Origin: Geobacter sp. OR-1
Lineage (GTDB): Bacteria; Desulfobacterota; Desulfuromonadia; Geobacterales; DSM-12255
DNA length: 64,000 bases
Assembly (NCBI RefSeq): GCF_000813145.1
Contig: NZ_BAZF01000003.1
Coordinates: forward strand, 186,001 to 250,000
Reading direction: 5' to 3'
Of the stretch, positions 1-8,782 are shown piece after piece; the stretch's first letter is position 1; each line of letters starts with the position of its first letter. Made by a program: the position numbers and the translations under genes. The notes beneath the pieces are model-generated. The model did no database searches. It was not told where the DNA came from and saw only the letters and a program-made list of their open reading frames with translations.

Positions 1-7
1 GTACGCT

Positions 8-766
8 CTACTCCTTGATGTACTTCTTACCTTCGCCCTTGATAAAGTCGAGCAACTGCTTGACGGGCGCTGACGGAGCTCCCTTGGTAATCAGCAGAAT
101 CGGGCTGTTGGCTTCAGGTGACGGCTTGATCCCTTTTACTGTGTCATCCACCATGCCGAGCGGATCTATTCCTATTGCTCCGGGGTTGCTGGTTACACTT
201 TCTTTGATCCCCTTGTAATCTGTTGTCTCCAGATGTTCTGAGGTGATCTTTTCATTGTCCAGGATCACCTTGGTAAAGAGGGCGTTTTGGCCGGGAGAGT
301 TCTTGCCCCAGATCACCAGCACCGGCTCGTCGTTTCCGCCCACCTCTTTCCAGTTGGTGATCTTGCCGGTGAAGAGCCCCTTCATCTGATCTTTATTCAG
401 ATTGGCTACCTTGTTGGCCGGGTTTACCAGCACAACGGTCTTGTTCGTGCCGACCTCAACAGGCTGTAATGCTGCCTTGTCAATCTTGACCCCGTCTTTT
501 CCTGCTCCGGCAATCATGCCGTCAAGGCCGACTGCTGTTACCGCCACTTCAACCTGTCCGCTCCAAAGCTGCTTTAGTCCGTCTTTCGGGGTGCTCTGCA
601 GGAGGATCAGATTGTGGCCGGTTGACTTTTCAAATGCGTCTTTGATTGGCGCAAAGACCGTGGCGATGGAAGCACCGCCGCCACCGAGCTTGATTTCGGC
701 TGAAAAGGCCAGTGATGCGGAAAGCAGTACTGATACGGCGGTTAACAGGGGAAGAATTCTACGCAT
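8..766 (-). CDS. PstS-like periplasmic substrate-binding protein
   Basis: A 252-residue exported protein of the PstS/PBP-like family. Residues 1-22 form a typical signal peptide ending in FSA before the mature Glu-Ile-Lys-Leu. The family hallmark FTGKITNWKEVGG lies at about 132-144. The serine-rich phosphate-coordinating loop of true PstS is altered: the region after the hallmark reads VIWGKNSPGQNALF, lacking the usual Arg-Ser-Gly-Thr pattern, so phosphate is not a safe ligand. AAGGAG precedes the ATG. It lies 24 bp downstream of a paralogue (791-1528), and both follow a chemoreceptor gene in the same direction. I infer that it delivers a small ligand to a membrane partner, possibly the chemoreceptor; no transporter permease gene is visible nearby. 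Family call is firm, ligand unknown. Confidence 0.85.
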   Translation of the reverse strand: MRRILPLLTAVSVLLSASLAFSAEIKLGGGGASIATVFAPIKDAFEKSTGHNLILLQSTPKDGLKQLWSGQVEVAVTAVGLDGMIAGAGKDGVKIDKAALQPVEVGTNKTVVLVNPANKVANLNKDQMKGLFTGKITNWKEVGGNDEPVLVIWGKNSPGQNALFTKVILDNEKITSEHLETTDYKGIKESVTSNPGAIGIDPLGMVDDTVKGIKPSPEANSPILLITKGAPSAPVKQLLDFIKGEGKKYIKE

Positions 767-790
767 TAAAAACTCCTTTGGCTTATGGTG

Positions 791-1528
791 TTATTTCCGG
801 GCCTGCAGAAAATCGAGCAGCTTCTTGACCTTGGGTGATGGTGCCCCCTTGGTAATGAGGGTGATCGGCCGGGCAACTTCTGGTGTTTCCGGGGAGCGCA
901 CGGTCGCATTAACGATTGCCTGGGGTCCGATGCCGATCGCTTCGGGATTGGCTGCGATGTTCTGGCGGATATCCTCGGCAGTAGTTGCCGTAATCACGTC
1001 GGTTGTCGGCTTGGCGCCGGCCATTATATGCTTGACGAACATGGAATTGGTGCCCTGGGTGAGTCCACCCCAGACAACCAGAATTGGCGCATCCTTACCC
1101 CCGACATCTTTCCAGTTGTTGATCTTGCCGGAAAAGATGTCCGTCAACTGTTCCTTGCTGAGCTTTGTCACCGGATTGTCCTTATGCACGATGACAATCA
1201 CGCGATCCTTGCCGATGACCACCGCCTGGTATGTCGTTGGATCCGATATTGTCACCCCCTCCTTTTTCAGGAGCGCCAGCCAGTCGTCCATGGAGAGCCC
1301 GGCAGCTGCAGCGTCAACACTCCCGCGGTCCAGATCAATGAACGCCTGTTTGGGGCCGCTGGCAAGGATTGTGAGATTGATTCCCGTTGCTTTCTCAAAG
1401 GCGGATTTAGACGGTTTGAGAACGTTTTCCGTGGGTGCGGCTCCGGCACCTATTTTCAACTCTTCCGCCAGTAAGGGCGAGGAAATGAACAACATAGAAA
1501 CGCAGCAAAGAACGATTTTGTTAAGCAT
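791..1528 (-). CDS. PstS-like periplasmic substrate-binding protein (paralogue)
   Basis: A 245-residue exported binding protein, paralogous to the gene at 8-766. The signal peptide covers about residues 1-21. The family motif FSGKINNWKDVGG is at 132-144, followed by VVWGGLTQGTNSMF in place of the PstS phosphate loop, so the ligand may differ from phosphate. GGAGC sits just before the ATG. The gene begins 34 bp after the stop of the chemoreceptor gene at 1563-4013, and the three genes are co-directional, which suggests co-transcription. No pstC, pstA or pstB genes are present. A role in ligand sensing, for example as a periplasmic adaptor for the neighbouring chemoreceptor, is inference from position only. 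Confidence 0.85.
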   Translation of the reverse strand: MLNKIVLCCVSMLFISSPLLAEELKIGAGAAPTENVLKPSKSAFEKATGINLTILASGPKQAFIDLDRGSVDAAAAGLSMDDWLALLKKEGVTISDPTTYQAVVIGKDRVIVIVHKDNPVTKLSKEQLTDIFSGKINNWKDVGGKDAPILVVWGGLTQGTNSMFVKHIMAGAKPTTDVITATTAEDIRQNIAANPEAIGIGPQAIVNATVRSPETPEVARPITLITKGAPSPKVKKLLDFLQARK

Positions 1529-1562
1529 GGGTTAAGCTCCTTTCTCTTCGGATGCGTACGTT

Positions 1563-4013
1563 CTACAGCTTGAACCAGCCGACCATCTGCTGCAGGTCTG
1601 CAGCAAGGCGGGCGAAATTGTCGGATGTTCCCTTGATCTCGGTGACCGATACGGTCAGCTGGCGCGTGATATCATTGATCCCGACCATGGTTCGGTTGAC
1701 CCCGTCGGCAGTGGCAGACTGTTCTTCAGTGGCGGTAGCTATGGTCTGGACCATGTCAAAGACCTGCTCTACATGGGTTACAATCTGGCCCATTGACTGC
1801 AGGGTGTTGTCGATGTGCTGGATAATGCCGTCAATGGACTCCCGCTCTTTCTTCATTACGGTAACCGAAGACTGCACCTCTTCCCGCATTTCTTTCACGG
1901 TACGGCCGATCTCTTCGGAGGAATCTATAGTGCGGTGCGCAAGCTGACGGACGCTGTCGGCGACAACGGCAAAACCGCGTCCCATATCTCCGGCCCGAGC
2001 GGCTTCTATTGAGGCGTTCAGGGCCAGCAGATTGGTCTGGTCGGCAATGTCTTTGATCATCTCCACGATCTCGTCGATCGCTTCCGACTTGACCCCCAAA
2101 GCTTCGGTCTTTTCCGCTGATTGCCGGACGACATCGGCAAAGGCAAACAGCTCTTTCGAAGTGCTGTCCAACGCCTTCTGTCCTGCCTGGGCGATCTGCT
2201 TCATTTTGCCGGCCGAATCGGCTGTGTTCATGGCATTGCCTGAGACATCCTGAATGGTCTGGACCATCTCGGTCATGGCAGTGACTGTGGTTTCGATGCC
2301 GCTGGTCTGGACGTGCGAGTTTTTCTCCAGTTCGTTGGCCGTAGCCGAGAGTTCCTCGGAACTGCTGGCCACGGTTGCGGTAGAGTCGCTGATTTTGGTT
2401 ACCATTTGCCGCAGATTGTGGACCATTTTGTCCATGGCCGCCTGTACCTGGCCAAACTCATCGTTTCCTTTCTTGATGTCGCTGATATGCAGGTTCCCAT
2501 CGGCAACACTGTCCGCAACCGTTACCAGCGTTGTGAGCGGCCGGATTACGGAGCGGAATCCCCAGATCCCGAAGAATGTGCCGATGATTGCTGCCACAGA
2601 GCCGATCACAATAAGCAGGGTGATGCTGGTCGCTACCATCTTGTTTACGGATGCGATCGCTTTTTCCTGGTCGCCTTTGGCTGCAGTTACCGTTTCTTTT
2701 CCTTTTTCGCCCTGTTTGACAACAATTTCACGAAGTTTGTCGCCAATTTTTACGGCCTGATCTTCGGCGTTAAGGTGCGTCTTGAGTGTGGCAATGATCC
2801 CGTTTGCGGCAAAAAGCTCACTGCGGATACCGGTCAGGGTCCCTTGTACACCCCGTAGGATCTTCAGCTCTTGCGAAACACCGATCTTTTTCATTGAATC
2901 GTCAAGATTTTTGGTAAGTTTTTCGGCCTTGCCAAAGACAGCAGTTATCTCCGGCGCCAGCTTGTCGATGTCGGCGACGCTTTCCAGGGTGAAGAGCTTG
3001 GTGGTCAGCCCTTCAAGGGACATCCCGAGAGAGACCAGTTCGGAATTGTTCATCAGGATGCTGTTGGCGACATTTGACTGAGTGAATATCGTCCCCTGCT
3101 TTTTCGATTCGATTCCGAACTTTTCATTGGCCAGGGAAGCTTCCTGATCGAGAGTGAGAAAGAGGGTATTGACCTTCTCGAATGTTTCTTTTCCTGCAGC
3201 CGTTGCCTTTCCTCTGGCCTCATCGGTCTTTTGCGACAGGGCCGCGCTTTGCAGCTTTGCAACCTCTTCAATCTTGGCCGAAATCGCTTTACAGTCTGCA
3301 GCTATTGTGTCGTTTTCCTGCAGGTATTCGTTTTTTGAGATCTTCAGGTTGGCGGCATTCAGTTTCCCCTTGGCAATCAGCACGACAGTGTTTCTCTGGG
3401 CGTTCTGTATCTCCAGGAGGACCAGCTGCAGATCTTTTACCAGGTTACGCAACTCCTCTACGCTTCGCAACTTGCCGGAAAACTGCCCGGTATCCCGTAG
3501 TGCGGCAGCAAAAGAGTTGGTCCGGCCGGTCTGGAGAATGCGAATCCTCTGGTCCAGTTCCTTCAGGCGGCTCGATGATTCTTTAAGGCGCTGGGCCACT
3601 TTCAGGCTCGCGTTATTGGCGGCAGTTTCCGAGGCAAGCTTGTTGGCAACTACGGTAAATAGTTCCTGGGCAATCTTGTTCAGTTCTTTGTGTGTTTCCA
3701 GTTTGTTGCCGGACATCTCCTCCAACGACAGTTCTGCGTTTTTGACACTGTTCAGAGATTTTTCCGCTTCGGCCCGGAATGTCTGATACTCCTGCATGGT
3801 GCGGGCGGCATTAACCTTGACCAGATCAGTGGTGGCCCCCTGAAGCTCTTTCTGGAACTCGACCGTGCGCATCTGGTAAGGGGTGCTCTTCTGGGTCAGA
3901 TAGGAGAGTTTCCCTTTGATGAAGTTCATGCCGAAGACACTGGTGATGACAATGGTCCAGACTGCCACTGCCCCGATGACCATGTTGAGGATGAGCTTGG
4001 TTTTTATCTTCAT
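1563..4013 (-). CDS. Methyl-accepting chemotaxis protein with very large periplasmic helical domain
   Basis: An 816-residue chemoreceptor. Membrane helix 1 is at about 7-28 and helix 2 at about 460-484; between them lies a roughly 430-residue, mostly helical and Lys/Glu-rich periplasmic sensor, far larger than the usual 150-residue four-helix bundle. A HAMP segment follows (IRPLTTLVTVADSVADGNL), then the cytoplasmic coiled coil with the conserved signalling tip [20 protein letters not shown]. The protein ends in WFKL with no CheR-tethering pentapeptide. The start at MKIKTK is chosen over an upstream in-frame Met (4151) because it begins with the membrane anchor and has AGAGG just before it. 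A FliA-type promoter lies about 100 bp upstream. The two following genes encode PstS-like binding proteins that may present ligand to it. Confidence 0.92.
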   Translation of the reverse strand: MKIKTKLILNMVIGAVAVWTIVITSVFGMNFIKGKLSYLTQKSTPYQMRTVEFQKELQGATTDLVKVNAARTMQEYQTFRAEAEKSLNSVKNAELSLEEMSGNKLETHKELNKIAQELFTVVANKLASETAANNASLKVAQRLKESSSRLKELDQRIRILQTGRTNSFAAALRDTGQFSGKLRSVEELRNLVKDLQLVLLEIQNAQRNTVVLIAKGKLNAANLKISKNEYLQENDTIAADCKAISAKIEEVAKLQSAALSQKTDEARGKATAAGKETFEKVNTLFLTLDQEASLANEKFGIESKKQGTIFTQSNVANSILMNNSELVSLGMSLEGLTTKLFTLESVADIDKLAPEITAVFGKAEKLTKNLDDSMKKIGVSQELKILRGVQGTLTGIRSELFAANGIIATLKTHLNAEDQAVKIGDKLREIVVKQGEKGKETVTAAKGDQEKAIASVNKMVATSITLLIVIGSVAAIIGTFFGIWGFRSVIRPLTTLVTVADSVADGNLHISDIKKGNDEFGQVQAAMDKMVHNLRQMVTKISDSTATVASSSEELSATANELEKNSHVQTSGIETTVTAMTEMVQTIQDVSGNAMNTADSAGKMKQIAQAGQKALDSTSKELFAFADVVRQSAEKTEALGVKSEAIDEIVEMIKDIADQTNLLALNASIEAARAGDMGRGFAVVADSVRQLAHRTIDSSEEIGRTVKEMREEVQSSVTVMKKERESIDGIIQHIDNTLQSMGQIVTHVEQVFDMVQTIATATEEQSATADGVNRTMVGINDITRQLTVSVTEIKGTSDNFARLAADLQQMVGWFKL

Positions 4014-4120
4014 AAGGCCTCTGATAAAAATGCGTGGCTTTGACCCGACAGGTCGCATGCAATCCGAGGGGAAGGAATCCGCCCGGATTGTGCAGGAATG
4101 GCGGATAAAGTTATCTAGCT

Positions 4121-4147
4121 TTATCGGCATGCAGCGCGGCGACTTGA
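4121..4147 (-). promoter_or_regulatory. Predicted FliA (sigma-28) promoter
   Basis: On the minus strand TCAA (4147-4144), a 15-base spacer and GCCGATAA (4128-4121) match the flagellar sigma factor consensus, with an exact -10 element. The predicted start site is near 4114, giving a leader of about 100 bases before the chemoreceptor gene that starts at 4013. It lies within the 237-base gap after the REC-GGDEF-EAL gene. This would put the receptor in the flagellar/chemotaxis regulon. Confidence 0.7.
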
Positions 4148-4250
4148 ACATTTATTCGGCTATATGTCGCGACAATAGGACGGATAGGGATCCGCTGGGG
4201 AGTGAAATCTCTGAGGAGAACTACTGGTCTGTATTCCCGAAGTCAGGAAG

Positions 4251-5963
4251 TCATATGTGGAAATCTTCAGCCGGTATTGGCCTGCTGAACAGATACCCTT
4301 GGGCGATATGGCAATGATTGGCGCGCAGGTATTCCAATTGGTCACTGGTTTCGACGCCCTCTGCCACTACCCGCATGTTGAGGCAGTTAGCCATGCTGAT
4401 GATGGTGCTTACAATCATGGCGTTGTTCTGGTCTTCCGGCAGGGTGGCGATGAAAGACCGATCGATTTTCAGCTCGCTGATCGGCATCTTGCGGAGATAG
4501 CAGAGCGACGAGTAGCCGGTGCCGAAATCGTCGAGAGAGAGTGCGATGCCGAGTTTCCGGAGCTTGGTCAAGGTGTCGATGGTATCGGCGACATCTTTCA
4601 TGACGATACTCTCAGTCAGTTCCAGGCAGAGATATTCCGGATCGATTTCCGTTTCCGCAATAATGTCGGCCACTTTTTCCGCAAAACCTGGGGAATGAAA
4701 TTGCAATGCCGTTACGTTCACGGACATCATGAAGGGTGGGTGGCCGGACCTGTTCCACTGGCGTAGCTGGTTGCAGGCTGTTCGTAGTGCCCACTCGCCA
4801 ACCTGTATAATAAGGCCGGACTCTTCCAGGGCCGGTATGAATGCTCCGGGCGGTACCAGCGGCTCGCCTTCCGGTTGCCACCGGATGAGCGCTTCAACCC
4901 CCTTTATCTCTGTCGTACCGATATCCATCTGCGGCTGATAGTGCAGAATGAATTCGTTTTTCTCCAAAGCGCGGCGCAATCTGGTCTGGAGTGTTATCCA
5001 GTCAGTTGATCTGGCGGTAATTTCGGAACTGTAAATCCTGCAGCTGTTTTGGCCCTGTTCCTTGGCCCTTGACATGGCGATATCGGCCTTTTTCAGAAGT
5101 TCGTCGATTGTGTTGCCATCGGCCGGCCAGCAGGAGAGCCCCATACTGGCGGTAATAAGAAGCTCCTCTCCTTTAATGTCGAACGGTGCGGCAAAGGCCG
5201 ATCTTATGCTTTTAACCACCTCTTCCTGGTTTTCTGATGACGGTTGCGCGCTATAGGTTGTTAAAAAGGCGAATTCATCGCCGCCGAGACGTGCCAGCAC
5301 GCTGCTGCCGGTAAACTTAGCTCCCAACCGTTCGGCAACCTCCATGAGCAGCTGGTCCCCGGATTCGTGATCAAACGATTCCTTGATCGCCTTGAAATTG
5401 TCGAGGTCTATCAATCCCAGGCAGCCGGCAGCTCCCTGATCTAGTATCTGGCCGCAATGATCCTTGAACAGCTTCCTGTTGGGGAGACCGGTCAAAGAAT
5501 CCCGGTCTTGATGGTTGCTAAGCTCTTGCTGCAGGTTGCTGTTGTACTCCGACTCCCGTTTGAGTTCCTCCGACCTGGCCAGCATCTTGAATGCCAGCTG
5601 TTCGAGAGCGCCGAGTTCCCGAATCGGTTTTGACACATAGTCCCATGCGCCGCGCTTCATCGACTCAACCGCATCCTGAAGCATCCCGGCTCCGGATACT
5701 ACTATGACCGGCGTGTACGGACTCTCCTGATGCATCACCGGGATGATTTCCAGACCGTGAACTTTAGGCATGCAGAGATCGGCAAAGACAATGTCGGGCT
5801 TGTGGTTGCGAAATGCCTCCAGCCCCTCATGACCGTCAGATGCTTCAATAACAGTAAAGCCGCTGTCTTCGAAATAATCAGCTATGCTTTTCCTGAGCCC
5901 GGTCTCGTCTTCGATGGTAAGCAGGGTCAGCCCGTTTTTTCGTTCCTGAATTCCCAAGTTCAT
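4251..5963 (-). CDS. Response regulator with GGDEF and EAL domains
   Basis: A 570-residue cytoplasmic protein with three domains. An N-terminal receiver (about 10-125) has phospho-acceptor Asp62 in ADLCMP and the Lys of SKP. A diguanylate cyclase domain follows (about 150-305) with intact GGDEF at 227-231. The phosphodiesterase domain (about 325-565) has EAL at 357-359 and the metal and catalytic stretches ELTES, DDFGTGYSSL, KIDRSFI and EGVET. The inhibitory RxxD site upstream of GGDEF is absent. Both catalytic domains therefore look competent, so the protein may make or degrade cyclic-di-GMP depending on phosphorylation. The start at MNLGIQ is preferred because AAAGG precedes it and it falls just 10 bases after the stop of the histidine kinase gene, its likely partner. 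Confidence 0.92.
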   Translation of the reverse strand: MNLGIQERKNGLTLLTIEDETGLRKSIADYFEDSGFTVIEASDGHEGLEAFRNHKPDIVFADLCMPKVHGLEIIPVMHQESPYTPVIVVSGAGMLQDAVESMKRGAWDYVSKPIRELGALEQLAFKMLARSEELKRESEYNSNLQQELSNHQDRDSLTGLPNRKLFKDHCGQILDQGAAGCLGLIDLDNFKAIKESFDHESGDQLLMEVAERLGAKFTGSSVLARLGGDEFAFLTTYSAQPSSENQEEVVKSIRSAFAAPFDIKGEELLITASMGLSCWPADGNTIDELLKKADIAMSRAKEQGQNSCRIYSSEITARSTDWITLQTRLRRALEKNEFILHYQPQMDIGTTEIKGVEALIRWQPEGEPLVPPGAFIPALEESGLIIQVGEWALRTACNQLRQWNRSGHPPFMMSVNVTALQFHSPGFAEKVADIIAETEIDPEYLCLELTESIVMKDVADTIDTLTKLRKLGIALSLDDFGTGYSSLCYLRKMPISELKIDRSFIATLPEDQNNAMIVSTIISMANCLNMRVVAEGVETSDQLEYLRANHCHIAQGYLFSRPIPAEDFHI

Positions 5964-5973
5964 AATCGTACCT

Positions 5974-8658
5974 TTACTTTTCCCGCTCAAGAGGTAACAG
6001 CACCTTGAAACAGCTCCCTTCGCCAGGAGCTGTTTCCACCGATATCTGGCCATTATGGTTGTTTACTACGAGTGAGTAGGCAACCGAAAGACCCAGGCCG
6101 GCTCCGTTTCCTACCCCTCGCGTAGTAAAAAATGGTTCAAATATACGCGGAATGAGCTCACCTTTTATCCCTGAGCCGTTGTCTTCTATCTCTAGCAGGG
6201 CATAGCGATTCTGTATTCTTGTACGAATAACGATCCTTGGTGTTCTGTCTGGATAGTTATCCGCTACTGCCTGTGCGGCATTTTTCATCAGGTTGAAAAT
6301 CACCTGTTCAATCTCTTGCGAGTTGGCAGGTACTTTAGGGAGCTCGGCATAATCACGGGCAATATCGATGTTGGGGAAATTATATTTCTTTTTGAGGGTA
6401 TAATCGGCGGCAGCCAGGGAAATGGCTTTGTCTGCGATTTCCGACAGTGTGGACATCTCCGCTATGGAGGGGCTTTTCTGGCTAAAGGTGAGCAGATTGG
6501 CAACAATGTCGGCCGCCTTGTTCACTGAAGAATCGATGTGCTGAATCATCTCGATAATCCCGCGGCGGTCCATATATTCCCGGACCTTCAGAAATTCAAT
6601 CCCGATATCGGCGGCGGCCATTTCGTTCGCATGCAGGCCGGGGGATACCCTGCGGATGATATTCTGGGCATTCTGAAGGATCGCGCCGAGCGGATTGTTC
6701 AGTTCATGTGCTGTCCCTGCGGCAAGGCCGCCGACAGTCATCATCTTCTCCGTCTGTACCATCATCTCCTGAAGACGCTTGCGTTCGGTAATATCCTGCC
6801 CGACGCAGAGTATTTCTCTGAGGGTCCCGTGTTCGTCCAAAGAGGCTTTGTTGGCCCAGGAAATACGGACTCTTTCCCCCCCTTTTTTGATATTGTCATT
6901 TTCATTCAGCGCATATTTTTCCGGATTGGTGCAGATACCGTTGATCATCTCTGCCAAGCTTTGGCCGGCGGTATCTTCATCGGGGACAATGGTCCCGACC
7001 ACATAGCGACCGATGAGCTCATCTCCCGTATAGCCGAAAAACCGCTGGGCAAACTCGTTGAAATATGTGACTCGGCCATTGGTATCCATTCTGAGGATGA
7101 TGCTGTTGACGTTTTCCACCAGTTCCCGGTATTTTCTCTCGCTTTGCTTCAGGGCCAGTTCGGTTTCGGTCTGTTCAATGGCAATGCTGGCAAAATGGGC
7201 GGCTGACTCGATGAGGTTAATCTCATCAGGGCCGGGTGACCGCTGTTCGCGATGATAGATGGCAAAGGTTCCGAGCAGCTTACCGGTGGATGAGAGAATA
7301 GGCTCGGACCAGCAGGATCTGAGGCCGGCTTCGCGTGCGGGGAGGAAGTTCCGCCAGTAAGGGTGTGTGTCGATATCATCAACTAACACCCGTTCGAGCA
7401 GAAAGGCAGAGGTTCCGCAGGAGCCGATCCCTTTGCCGATGCGGGTTCCGTTAACCGCTTTGATGTATTCGTCGGGAAGGCTTGGGGCCGAACCATGAAA
7501 CAGTCTGGTCCCTTCTTTGTTGGCCAGCAGTATGGAACATAATGCCCCTTGTTTTTCGCGCTCCACTGCCATTGTGATAACGTCGAGAATGTCCGCAAGC
7601 GGTCTGCCTTTGGCGATATGCTCAAGGATTTCGGATCGTGAGCGTTCGCGGGTCTCGCTATGTTTTTTTTCGGTAATGTCGAGAATGGACCCCACAAGCC
7701 CTTCCGAGCCGTACCGGTCGGAAAATCTCGATTTGTAAAATATCACATCACGGATGGCTCCATCCGCGTCCATCATCCTGGATTCATATTGTTGGATTGT
7801 GCCGGGCGGGGAGTTGAATAGCTTATTGTCGCTCACCCTGTATTGATCTGCTATCTCGGGCGGGGCAACATCGTAAACGGTCTTGCCCACCAGAGCGTCC
7901 CTGGATATGCCGAGATACGTTTCAAATGCCTTGTTGCAGCCGAGGTATCTGCCATCAAGATCCTTGTAAAAGACAGGGTTCGGCATGGAATCGATCAGTT
8001 CCTGCAGGAAATCCAATGCCCGTTTCTGAACCGCAGCGGTACGTCTGCCCGACAGGATGATCAGAAAATACAGTATGGAGCAGATCGTTACGACGGCTAA
8101 CATTGCTCCGGCAACGTTTCTGCGGAGTTCGTCATAATGGGCAAGGAAGATGTCCTTTTTTACCCCCACATACAATACCCCGATAGTTTTCCCTTCAGGA
8201 TTTACTATGGGGTCGTAGGCGGTAAAATACGGTTTGCCGAGTATGGTTGCCTCACCACGATATGGTTTAGCGTTCTTGAAAATGGCGTCGTAGGCATCAC
8301 CGACCAATCTGGTACCGACAGCGCGAGTTCCATTGTCTTTGAGGACATTAGTGGAAACCCGGATATCTCCCATGAATATTGTGGCCGTACCACCGAAGAT
8401 CTGTTGTATTTTGTCCGGCAGTTCATAATTGCCGTTGATCAGGTAGTCGCCGGCATACATTTTCCCATCCGCTAATCTGACCGGTGTCCCTTTTTGCCGC
8501 AGAAACTCCCAGAACGTCTTGATGCAGCGTTCCATTTCTAGCCGGGATTGGATCTCGGCTTCCCGGTATATTTGCTGAAGGGAAAAGATTGCAGCAAACA
8601 TGGCCGTGGCTGCAACAGCCAAAACAGTCATGATTATTATTCTGCAGGGCAACTTCAT
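5974..8658 (-). CDS. Cache-PAS-GAF-PAS sensor histidine kinase
   Basis: A membrane histidine kinase of about 894 residues. Helix 1 (about 7-28) and helix 2 (about 185-207) flank a single periplasmic Cache-type sensor with the typical segment GKTIGVLYVGVKKD. Then come a PAS domain (215-330), a GAF domain (340-495) and a second PAS domain (505-628). The dimerisation domain carries the phospho-acceptor His near residue 651 in TAHELNNPLGAI. The ATPase domain shows NLMKNAAQAV, DNGSGIKG and GAGLGLSVAY. I start at the second Met because AAAAAGGA abuts the first and is 6 bases from the second. Only 10 bases separate it from the REC-GGDEF-EAL gene, so the two probably form a signalling pair controlling cyclic-di-GMP. 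Confidence 0.92.
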   Translation of the reverse strand: MKLPCRIIIMTVLAVAATAMFAAIFSLQQIYREAEIQSRLEMERCIKTFWEFLRQKGTPVRLADGKMYAGDYLINGNYELPDKIQQIFGGTATIFMGDIRVSTNVLKDNGTRAVGTRLVGDAYDAIFKNAKPYRGEATILGKPYFTAYDPIVNPEGKTIGVLYVGVKKDIFLAHYDELRRNVAGAMLAVVTICSILYFLIILSGRRTAAVQKRALDFLQELIDSMPNPVFYKDLDGRYLGCNKAFETYLGISRDALVGKTVYDVAPPEIADQYRVSDNKLFNSPPGTIQQYESRMMDADGAIRDVIFYKSRFSDRYGSEGLVGSILDITEKKHSETRERSRSEILEHIAKGRPLADILDVITMAVEREKQGALCSILLANKEGTRLFHGSAPSLPDEYIKAVNGTRIGKGIGSCGTSAFLLERVLVDDIDTHPYWRNFLPAREAGLRSCWSEPILSSTGKLLGTFAIYHREQRSPGPDEINLIESAAHFASIAIEQTETELALKQSERKYRELVENVNSIILRMDTNGRVTYFNEFAQRFFGYTGDELIGRYVVGTIVPDEDTAGQSLAEMINGICTNPEKYALNENDNIKKGGERVRISWANKASLDEHGTLREILCVGQDITERKRLQEMMVQTEKMMTVGGLAAGTAHELNNPLGAILQNAQNIIRRVSPGLHANEMAAADIGIEFLKVREYMDRRGIIEMIQHIDSSVNKAADIVANLLTFSQKSPSIAEMSTLSEIADKAISLAAADYTLKKKYNFPNIDIARDYAELPKVPANSQEIEQVIFNLMKNAAQAVADNYPDRTPRIVIRTRIQNRYALLEIEDNGSGIKGELIPRIFEPFFTTRGVGNGAGLGLSVAYSLVVNNHNGQISVETAPGEGSCFKVLLPLEREK

Positions 8659-8686
8659 CGGCATTCCTTTTTAAGAAAGCGGCAAG

Positions 8687-8732
8687 GGGATGAACTCAAA
8701 CTCCACTGCCGAGGATTTCAAAGGTTCATCCC
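8687..8732. repeat. 9-bp inverted repeat upstream of the histidine kinase
   Basis: GGGATGAAC (8687-8695) and its exact reverse complement (8724-8732) are separated by 28 bases in the gap between the second chemoreceptor stop (8783) and the kinase start (8658). It may be an operator or a weak hairpin. No T-tract follows, so a terminator is not supported. Confidence 0.35.
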
Positions 8733-8782
8733 GTCTTAGAGTCATGGATTAACGCTGGAATAACCCTGACTGGAAAGCCCTG

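Noticed and set aside
402-1535. A 377-codon plus-strand frame opposite the PstS-like genes
   Set aside because: It spans both minus-strand genes and their gap, has no ribosome site or recognisable domain, and the opposite strand explains the sequence.
4014-4050. Segment resembling part of a GEMM cyclic-dinucleotide riboswitch (CAAAGCCACG) before the first chemoreceptor
   Set aside because: The conserved GGCAAAC strand, GNAA tetraloop and second helix are missing; only a small hairpin can be drawn.
4121-4157. TAAA farther upstream as an alternative -35 for the FliA promoter
   Set aside because: It would leave a 22-base spacer; TCAA at the correct 15-base distance is better.
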